DNA of 52,642 nt from contig CAMLLG010000025.1 of NCBI GenBank assembly GCA_946480825.1, positions 1 to 52,642 on the forward strand, read 5' to 3'. The notes beneath the pieces were generated by a model. It saw only the letters and a program-made list of their open reading frames with translations. It ran no database searches and was not told where the DNA came from. Below are positions 44,985 through 52,642 of the stretch, in pieces. The DNA is from an uncultured Lysobacteraceae bacterium (GTDB lineage Bacteria > Pseudomonadota > Gammaproteobacteria > Xanthomonadales > Xanthomonadaceae). Numbering within the stretch: position 1 is the first letter of the stretch; each line of letters begins with the position of its first letter. Made by a program: the position numbers and the translations under genes.

Positions 44985-46487
44985 ATGAAGACACCGCGCA
45001 TGCGCATCACCATCGTCGGCGCCGGCTACACCGGCAGCACGCTCGCGACCGAACTCGCGACCTCGCGCGACACCGAGCTCGATGTCTGCCTGGTCGGCAC
45101 GCCCGGGAATTTCGGCGGCGGCGTCGCCTACGGCGATGCGCGCGGCGAGCATCTGCTCAACGCGCGCGCCGGACAACTCGGCGCGACCGCCGACAAACCC
45201 GCCGATTTCGCGCGATGGCTGAATCTCTCGGAACGCGCGCGCGATGCGTTCCTGCCGCGCGTGGCCTATGGCGAGTATCTGCTCGATCGGCTGCACGACG
45301 CCGAAGTCACCTCGACCAATCTGACCTCGCTGGAAAACGAGGTGATCGAGATCGACCGCGTGCACGGCAAGGGCTATCGCGTGCATCTCGACGACGGCAG
45401 CAGCTTCATGAGCGACCGCGTGGTGCTCGCCGTCGGCGCGCTGCCGCCGCAACGACTGCCGGGCGTGGGCCCGCGGCTCGCCCGGCATTGGCGCCACATC
45501 GCGTCGCCGTGGCAGGAAGGCGATCTCGACCGCATCGATCGCGACGCGGAGCTGCTGATCGTCGGCACCGGACTGACGATGGTCGACATCGTCGCTACCC
45601 TCAACCGGCGCGGACATCGCGGGCGGATCGTCGCACTGTCGCGGCACGGCCTGCTGCCGCAGCGGCACACGACAACGCCTGCCGACCCGGTGGAACTGCC
45701 GCCCAACCTGCGCAAGGCGCTGCGCGAGAGCGATCTGCATGCGCTGGTCGCGGCGGTGCGTTCGGTGACGCGCGTGGTCGACGACTGGCGCGTCGTGATC
45801 GACGCGATCAGGCCCGAAATCCAGGCCTGCTGGCGCGGAATGTCGCAGACCCGGCGCGGGCGATTCCTGCGCCACGTGCGGGCGTACTGGGAATCGCACC
45901 GCCACCGCATGCCGCCGCAGGCGGCGGCGGAGATCGACGATGCGATCGCCAGCGGACAACTGCGGATCGTCTCCGGGCGCCTGCTGCGCGCGGGCCTCGC
46001 CGACAACGGCCTGACCGCGCTGATCCGGCCGCGCGGCAGCGTCGATGCGGAACGCCACGATTTCGATCTGCTGATCCGCGCGACCGGGATGGACACCGAC
46101 ATCACCCGCACCACCCATCCGCTGATCCAGCATCTGGTCGCGGCCGGCACCCTCCAGCCCGATCCGCTGGGTCTGGGTGTGCGGGTCTCTCCGACGCTCG
46201 AAGCGCTGGATGCGGATGGCCAACCGGTGCCCGGACTGTACTGCGTGGGCGCGCTGGCCCGCGGCGAAACCTGGGAATTCACCGCGATCAACGAACTGCG
46301 CAGCGCGGTCTACGGCCTGAGCCGACGCCTGCGCGCGGCCGCCGGCCTCGCAGCGCGGGACGACGACGACGGCGACGGGCACGACACGGGCGATGGGCCT
46401 GCAAATGAAGGCGGCGACATACCGACGCCTCATGGCATGGCGCCCATCGCTCGCGCAAGTTCGACCGTGCGACCTTCCGTGCGCTGA
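44985..46487 (+). CDS. FAD-dependent oxidoreductase of the FAD/NAD(P)-binding (NAD_binding_9) type
   Basis: 500 aa from MKTPRMRITIVGAG, with GGAAGG upstream; another in-frame ATG is five codons on, and earlier ones give Arg-rich sequence. The FAD dinucleotide motif is ITIVGAGYTGSTLATELA, followed by GGGVAYGDARGEHLLNARA, which is characteristic of this family (PF13454). A second nucleotide motif is LLIVGTGLTMVDIVATLNRRG. A C-terminal LYCVGALARGETWEFTAINE closes the FAD site. The last 60 residues are low-complexity (Asp-rich then Arg-rich) and may be unconserved. Substrate unknown. It lies between REP clusters and is probably monocistronic. Confidence 0.85.
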   Translation: MKTPRMRITIVGAGYTGSTLATELATSRDTELDVCLVGTPGNFGGGVAYGDARGEHLLNARAGQLGATADKPADFARWLNLSERARDAFLPRVAYGEYLLDRLHDAEVTSTNLTSLENEVIEIDRVHGKGYRVHLDDGSSFMSDRVVLAVGALPPQRLPGVGPRLARHWRHIASPWQEGDLDRIDRDAELLIVGTGLTMVDIVATLNRRGHRGRIVALSRHGLLPQRHTTTPADPVELPPNLRKALRESDLHALVAAVRSVTRVVDDWRVVIDAIRPEIQACWRGMSQTRRGRFLRHVRAYWESHRHRMPPQAAAEIDDAIASGQLRIVSGRLLRAGLADNGLTALIRPRGSVDAERHDFDLLIRATGMDTDITRTTHPLIQHLVAAGTLQPDPLGLGVRVSPTLEALDADGQPVPGLYCVGALARGETWEFTAINELRSAVYGLSRRLRAAAGLAARDDDDGDGHDTGDGPANEGGDIPTPHGMAPIARASSTVRPSVR

Positions 46488-46500
46488 AATGAAATCCCCC

Positions 46501-46576
46501 CGTAGGAGCGCCGGGAGGCGCGACAGGCTGCGGACAATCTTTCCTTGACCTGTCGCGCCTCACGGCGCTCCTACAG
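46501..46576. repeat. REP inverted pair, GTAGGAGCG family
   Basis: Left unit CGTAGGAGCG-CCGGGAGGCG-CGACAGG, right unit in inverse CCTGTCGCGCCTCACGGCG-CTCCTACAG. Same family as 28619-28697. It lies between the FAD enzyme and thiC, and could terminate both converging transcripts. Confidence 0.8.
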
Positions 46577-46593
46577 AGGATTGCGATCTCGCG

Positions 46594-46671
46594 GGTAGAG
46601 CGGCCTGACCAGTCTTCGACTGTTGAAAACCAGGCCGCTGCTTTCTCCATCGGGCTGCAGGCCGCTCTACC
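46594..46671. repeat. REP pair, GGTAGAGCGG family, with an insert in the left unit
   Basis: The left unit reads GGTAGAGCGGCCTG, then about 24 extra bases, then CAGGCCGCTGCTTTC; the right unit, inverted, is CTGCAGGCCGCTCTACC. Same family as 44701 and 14845. It abuts the end of thiC. Confidence 0.75.
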
Positions 46672-46681
46672 GATGGGATCA

Positions 46682-48649
<1,968 letters not shown>

Positions 48650-48729
48650 TCACGGGGACGAAGCGGCGGCGCGGCGGCGGACGGATGGCGGGCCCACGGG
48701 GGACGACACGGCAACACGGCGCAGCCTGC

Positions 48730-48813
48730 GAAGCTTCCCTACGCCGGTCTCAACCGGATCAGGTTCGAAGGGTCTGTCTCAATCGCCGGACGGGCCGGCG
48801 ATACCCCCGCTTC
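48730..48813 (-). promoter_or_regulatory. TPP riboswitch (THI element) upstream of thiC
   Basis: Reading on the minus strand: P1 GAAGC/GCTTC encloses GGGGGTATC, the TGAGA element, then ACCCTTCGAACCTGATCCGG and GGCGTAGGGAAGC, which match the conserved thiamine-pyrophosphate aptamer. The usual CTGAGA reads TTGAGA here, and the distal hairpin loop is TGAG instead of TAAT. A 7-bp hairpin (CCCGCAC...GTGCGGG, 48590-48608) just before the thiC ribosome site may form the expression platform. It is expected to reduce thiC expression when TPP is high. Confidence 0.95.
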
Positions 48814-48896
48814 TCTTGGCCGCCATTGAACCACTCCGCGGCACCCGCCGCCAGCCGTGCGGACGACGGCCGGGCCGTTCATGTTATGGGCAGCGT

Positions 48897-49952
48897 TCAG
48901 CGCAACCCGGCGTTGATCTTCGCCAGCGCCGCGGCACCGGGGCTCAGCTCCGCGGCCTCCAGCGTGTTCAACGGGCGGGCGACGGTCTTCAGATGCCCGT
49001 GCAGGTCGTCGGCGCCCGGATCGACGTAGAGCAGGCCGGTGACGACCTCGCCGCGCGCGTGCCGCTGCTGGATGAGGTTCATCGCCGCGATCCGATCGCG
49101 CGGATCGTAGTCCGCGTCGAGCTTGTGCAGACGCAGCACCGAACCGTCGTGCTGCTCGACTGCGATGGTGTCGCCGGCCGCATAATCGACCGCGATCTCG
49201 CTGCGCGGCACCATCACGTCGAGCTGGTTCACCGCGTCGTTGTGCTCGCGCACGTAGTCGTAGCTCTTGGTGCTGCCGGGGTGGTTGTTGAAGGCGACGC
49301 AGGGGCTGATCACATCGATGAAGGCGGCGCCGCGATGCGACAGCGCGCCCTTGATCAACGGCACCAGCTGCTTCTTGTCGCCGGAGAAACCGCGTCCGAC
49401 GTAGCTGGCGCCGAGCTGCAGCGCCATCGTCACCAGATCCAGCGGGCTGTCGGTGTTGGCCACGCCCTTCTTCGACACCGAGCCCTGGTCGGCGGTGGCC
49501 GAAAACTGGCCCTTGGTCAGGCCGTACACGCCGTTGTTCTCGACGATGTAGACCATGTTCACGCCGCGGCGGATCGCGTGCACGAATTGTCCGATGCCGA
49601 TCGACGCGGAATCGCCGTCGCCGGAGACGCCGAGATAGATCAGCTCGCGGTTGGCGAGGTTGGCGCCGGTGAGCACCGACGGCATCCGCCCGTGCACGGT
49701 GTTGAAACCGTGCGACTGGCCGAGGAAATAATCCGGCGTCTTGCTGCTGCAGCCGATGCCCGACAGCTTGGCGACGCGATGCGGCTCGATATCGAGTTCC
49801 CAGCAGGCCTGGATGATCGCCGCGGAGATCGAATCGTGGCCGCAGCCGGCGCACAGCGTGCTGATCTTGCCTTCGTAGTCGCGGCGGGTGAAACCGATCG
49901 CGTTGCAGGCCAGGGTGGGATGGTGCAGCTTGGGTTTGGCGAGATAGGTCAT
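48897..49952 (-). CDS. korB: 2-oxoacid:ferredoxin oxidoreductase, beta subunit
   Basis: 351 aa. The beta subunit binds TPP and an iron-sulfur cluster and, with the alpha subunit, oxidatively decarboxylates a 2-oxoacid (2-oxoglutarate most likely) to acyl-CoA with reduction of ferredoxin. Seen: STLCAGCGHDSISAAI and SGIGCSSKTPDYF (cluster Cys), HGFNTVHGRMPSVLTGANLA, YLGVSGDGDSASIG (TPP-binding GDG) and YIVENNGVYGLTKGQ (the NN end of the TPP motif), then SPCVAFNNHPGSTKSY. The start ATG is 10 bp after the dioxygenase stop. It is the last gene of the korA-dioxygenase-korB operon. The name follows the common annotation; the oxoacid is not proven by sequence. Confidence 0.94.
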   Translation of the reverse strand: MTYLAKPKLHHPTLACNAIGFTRRDYEGKISTLCAGCGHDSISAAIIQACWELDIEPHRVAKLSGIGCSSKTPDYFLGQSHGFNTVHGRMPSVLTGANLANRELIYLGVSGDGDSASIGIGQFVHAIRRGVNMVYIVENNGVYGLTKGQFSATADQGSVSKKGVANTDSPLDLVTMALQLGASYVGRGFSGDKKQLVPLIKGALSHRGAAFIDVISPCVAFNNHPGSTKSYDYVREHNDAVNQLDVMVPRSEIAVDYAAGDTIAVEQHDGSVLRLHKLDADYDPRDRIAAMNLIQQRHARGEVVTGLLYVDPGADDLHGHLKTVARPLNTLEAAELSPGAAALAKINAGLR

Positions 49953-49962
49953 TTCGGGCTAC

Positions 49963-51420
49963 TCATGCGTACATCGAATGTTCGCGAAGGGTGGAACGCC
50001 ACAGCCATTTTTCGCCCGCCAGCACCGGCCTGCCCGCATGCAGCGAAGCGGGATCCGGCACGCCGTCGGCGACGTTGCAATGCACGACCGCCGACCCGCG
50101 GCGGCCGCTCACGACCAATCCGCCATGCGGGTATTCCGTCTCGCCGCCGCGATCGGGCGCGTGCAGATAGGCGAGAAAGGTCGCGACGCGCTGGCCGCCG
50201 AGATCGCCGGCATGCGCGCGGTTCGACGCGATCTGTTCTTCGCTGAAATAGTCGACATGAGGCTGATACGCGTGCCCCGGGCCGTAGCTGATGATCGAGC
50301 ACGGTTCCATGTGCGTGGGCTGCCATGCCAGCGTCTCCACGATCCGTCGTTGCAGCATCCGCATCACCGGATCGGTGTCCAGCATCTTGAGCGGCCGCAC
50401 GTGACCATTGAACTGTTCCAGCTCCGAATCGGTATTGGCGCTATGGCTGCGCGCGATCTGTTCGGGCCGCAGCATCGACCCCGCGACCTTGTGGATCAAC
50501 CACGCGCATTCTTCGCGGTCGGCGAAGTCCTCGGCGATGCCGACTTTCGGCAGCCCCGTCGTCCACCGCCACTGCACCGCAGCGGCGCCGGCGCGCCTTC
50601 CGGCATCGCGGACGCAGGCGCGCCCCTGCGCATCCACGAAAAAGACCGGCGGCAGCGCGGCCGCCAGGTGCGACTCCAGCTTCGGCAGCACGGGATCGAT
50701 CGCCTGCGCGGAGAGGGCGTCGCCGCGACCCAGAGCGGCCAGCATGGGCTGCGCGGCCGCGAGATTGGCCTTGAGACTCGCGCGCAACGCGTCCGCCGCC
50801 GCACCGCCTTCCGGCGCCAGTTCGTCCGCGGCGCACTGCGCATCGCGAACGCCGGCGTCAGCCGCGCGCAGCAGCAGCGCGCGCGCCAGGACGGGATCGC
50901 GCTCCAGACCGCTGCCGGTCGCGAAGCGAAAGCCGAGCGAATAATAGGCAGGGCCGAATCCGAGCGCGCAGGCGCGCAACAGCAGCGTCGCCGGTGCGGC
51001 GCCGATGTCCGGCGCGCCGGGGCGGTCGGACAGATAGGCCAGTTGCCAGGCCGAAGGCGCATGACCGCGCTCGGCGAGACGACGCAGACCGACCATCGCA
51101 TCGTGCAGCGAGAACGGCATCGCGATGCCGACCAGCGACATGTCCGCCAGACGCTCGATGGCGGGCGGCACGCCCGCGGCCGCAGCGCGTCGCAGCCAGT
51201 GCGCGGCGGCGGTCTGCGATCGCGGACGCTGGACCACCTGCAGGTGATAGGCGCCCAGCAGCCACTGCGCCCAGGCACCGCCCGGGGATTCCGCCAACTC
51301 GGTCATCAGCGCGTAACCGCGCTCATGCTCGGATGTTCCGTAGCGATGCTGCGACAGCAATCGGTTCGCCGATTCGATCCGGTCCTGGGCACTCGCCGTT
51401 TGCGCCGCCGTGCCGGTCAT
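49963..51420 (-). CDS. Sel1-repeat protein with a C-terminal prolyl-4-hydroxylase-like 2-oxoglutarate dioxygenase domain
   Basis: 485 aa, cytoplasmic (no signal). Residues about 15-230 hold Sel1-like helical repeats (AAHWLRRAAAAGVPPAIERL, LLRACALGFGPAYYSLGFRF, ALLLRAADAGVRDAQCAADEL) used for protein contacts. The C-terminal 190 residues are a P4H-type double-stranded beta helix: CSIISYGPGHAYQPHVDYF with the HxD iron ligands, GGETEYPHGGL, and SLHAGRPVLAGEKWLWRS with the distal His and the 2-oxoglutarate Lys. It uses O2, Fe(II) and 2-oxoglutarate to hydroxylate an unknown protein. The start overlaps the korA stop by ATGA, and korB starts 10 bp after its stop, so it lies between the two subunits of one enzyme. 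Confidence 0.9.
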   Translation of the reverse strand: MTGTAAQTASAQDRIESANRLLSQHRYGTSEHERGYALMTELAESPGGAWAQWLLGAYHLQVVQRPRSQTAAAHWLRRAAAAGVPPAIERLADMSLVGIAMPFSLHDAMVGLRRLAERGHAPSAWQLAYLSDRPGAPDIGAAPATLLLRACALGFGPAYYSLGFRFATGSGLERDPVLARALLLRAADAGVRDAQCAADELAPEGGAAADALRASLKANLAAAQPMLAALGRGDALSAQAIDPVLPKLESHLAAALPPVFFVDAQGRACVRDAGRRAGAAAVQWRWTTGLPKVGIAEDFADREECAWLIHKVAGSMLRPEQIARSHSANTDSELEQFNGHVRPLKMLDTDPVMRMLQRRIVETLAWQPTHMEPCSIISYGPGHAYQPHVDYFSEEQIASNRAHAGDLGGQRVATFLAYLHAPDRGGETEYPHGGLVVSGRRGSAVVHCNVADGVPDPASLHAGRPVLAGEKWLWRSTLREHSMYA

Positions 51421-52642
51421 GCGTGGCTGTCCCGTCGTCCGTCGGGCCGGTCGATGCGCTGTTGGATGGCGTCCGCGATGAAGCGCGCGGTGATCGGCGT
51501 GCCGTCGTAATGCAGCACCGCGATCACCCGCGCAGGATCGACACCGAATTCGTTGATCAGCAACGAACGCAGCTGGCCGTCGCGGTTCTGTTCGACCACG
51601 AACACCGATGCGTGGGATTCGATGAAGTCGCGCACCGACTCCGGGAACGGGAACGCGCGGATCCGCATCGTGTCCAGCGCGATGTCCTGCGCGCGCAGGC
51701 ATTCGATCGCCTCCTGCATCGCGGGACTGGTGGACCCGTAGTGGATCGCACCGTAGGAGGGCTTGTCGTTGTAAGGCTTGCCGTTGGAGAGCTTGCCGTC
51801 GCGCGCGGGCAGCGCGGACCGGGACACGATCGGCTGCGGCACCAGATCGCGGGCGGTGTCGAACTTCTGCAGCAGGCGCTTCATGTTGTAGACGTAGTCG
51901 GCGCCGCGTTCGGAATACTGCGCCTGCGGGTTGCGCGAGGTGCCGCGGGTGAAATACGCGCCCTTCTCCGGATGCGTGCCCGGATAGGTGCGATACGTAA
52001 TGCCGTCGCCGTCGATGTCCTTGTAGCGCGCGAATTCCTTGCCGGCTTCGAGCTCTTCGCGGCTCAGCACCTTGCCGCGATCGTAGGCGCGGGCGTCGTC
52101 CCACGCGAACGGCGCGCACAATCGCTGGTTCATGCCGATGTCCAGATCGGTCATCACGAACACCGGCGTCTGCAGGCGGTCGGCGAGATCCAGCGCGTCC
52201 GCGGAGAACGCGAAGCATTCGTGCGGGTCTTCCGGCAGCAGCAGGATGTGCTTGGTGTCGCCGTGCGAAGCGTAGGCGGCGGCGAGGATGTCGGACTGCT
52301 GCGTGCGCGTGGGCATGCCGGTGGACGGGCCGCCGCGCTGCACGTCGATGATGGTGACCGGAATCTCGGCGAAATAGGCCAGACCGATGAACTCGTTCAT
52401 CAGCGACACGCCGGGGCCGGAGGTCGCGGTGAAGGCGCGCGCGCCGTTCCAGCCCGCGCCGACGACCATGCCGATCGAGGCGATCTCGTCTTCGGCCTGG
52501 ATGATCGCGTAACGGTTGTGGCCGGTGTCCGGATCGACCCGGAACTTCTGGCAGTACTTCTGGAAGGCCTCGGCCAGCGACGACGACGGCGTGATCGGAT
52601 ACCAGGCGCAGACCGTGGCGCCGCCGTAGACGCAACCCAGCG
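51417..52642 (-). CDS. korA: 2-oxoacid:ferredoxin oxidoreductase, alpha subunit (5' end outside the window)
   Basis: 408 codons are visible; the frame is open at the window end, so the N-terminal (gamma-like) part lies beyond. Blocks seen: WYPITPSSSLAEAFQKYC, AIIQAEDEIASIGMVVGAGW, ATSGPGVSLMNEFIGLAYFA, VDVQRGGPSTGMPTRTQQSD and VFVMTDLDIGMNQRL, which are standard for the pyrimidine-binding domain of fused gamma-alpha KorA. The internal ATG at 52469 (MVVGAGW) is not the start. It partners with korB two genes on. The stop overlaps the dioxygenase start, ATGA. Confidence 0.94.
   Translation of the reverse strand, partial: LGCVYGGATVCAWYPITPSSSLAEAFQKYCQKFRVDPDTGHNRYAIIQAEDEIASIGMVVGAGWNGARAFTATSGPGVSLMNEFIGLAYFAEIPVTIIDVQRGGPSTGMPTRTQQSDILAAAYASHGDTKHILLLPEDPHECFAFSADALDLADRLQTPVFVMTDLDIGMNQRLCAPFAWDDARAYDRGKVLSREELEAGKEFARYKDIDGDGITYRTYPGTHPEKGAYFTRGTSRNPQAQYSERGADYVYNMKRLLQKFDTARDLVPQPIVSRSALPARDGKLSNGKPYNDKPSYGAIHYGSTSPAMQEAIECLRAQDIALDTMRIRAFPFPESVRDFIESHASVFVVEQNRDGQLRSLLINEFGVDPARVIAVLHYDGTPITARFIADAIQQRIDRPDGRRDSHA

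Noticed and set aside
51421..52635. Upstream extension of the dioxygenase frame across korA
   Set aside because: An Arg-rich out-of-frame reading of korA; the true start overlaps the korA stop.

Overview
The window is high-GC gammaproteobacterial DNA and most resembles a Xanthomonadaceae chromosome of the Lysobacter/Luteimonas kind. That placement is an inference from the gene families, the TonB-receptor and winged-helix/TolB style of genes, and REP-type intergenic palindromes that begin with GTAG. No rRNA, tRNA, CRISPR array, transposase or phage structural gene was seen, so this looks like chromosome with at least one probable acquired block rather than a mobile element.

Layout. Bases 2-1637 hold the 3' end of a membrane proton-pumping pyrophosphatase (hppA) carrying an OmpA-like tail, followed by soluble pyrophosphatase (ppa). 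An unknown helical protein follows (1778-2647). Bases 2655-13568, on the minus strand, are two giant genes of unknown function (1559 and 2076 aa) separated by 3 nt; their base composition is visibly poorer in GC than the flanks. Next on the minus strand are an aspartyl/asparaginyl-hydroxylase-like dioxygenase, a TonB-dependent receptor with an AraC-type regulator upstream, a membrane winged-helix/TolB-propeller protein, an ion-channel-like protein with an altered selectivity filter, and a Tat-exported class A beta-lactamase-like hydrolase. Bases 23888-32408, plus strand, are a glycogen/maltodextrin operon, glgP-glgB-glgX-malQ, ending in a clear terminator.

After a membrane di-iron hydroxylase and a roughly 1 kb gene-poor, A-tract-containing stretch come two small genes (a membrane peptide with a Gly/Asp-rich tail and a HEXXH protein) and malonyl-CoA synthetase (matB, minus). 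Divergent from matB is a tightly overlapped three-gene redox operon (37494-40512). Its first product fuses a BFD-type [2Fe-2S] domain, a flavin reductase, one membrane helix and a pentaheme cytochrome c. The second is a membrane-anchored Tll0287-like monoheme protein. The third is a small membrane protein whose histidine spacing fits a di-heme cytochrome b. Together they look like a complete NAD(P)H-to-periplasm electron conduit, and this is my best candidate for an undescribed system.

The rest holds two secreted proteins (one a probable propeller), a saccharopine-dehydrogenase-like enoyl reductase, an FAD-dependent oxidoreductase, three REP clusters, thiC under a TPP riboswitch, and an operon in which a Sel1-repeat/prolyl-4-hydroxylase-like dioxygenase gene lies between the alpha (cut off by the window end) and beta genes of a 2-oxoacid:ferredoxin oxidoreductase.
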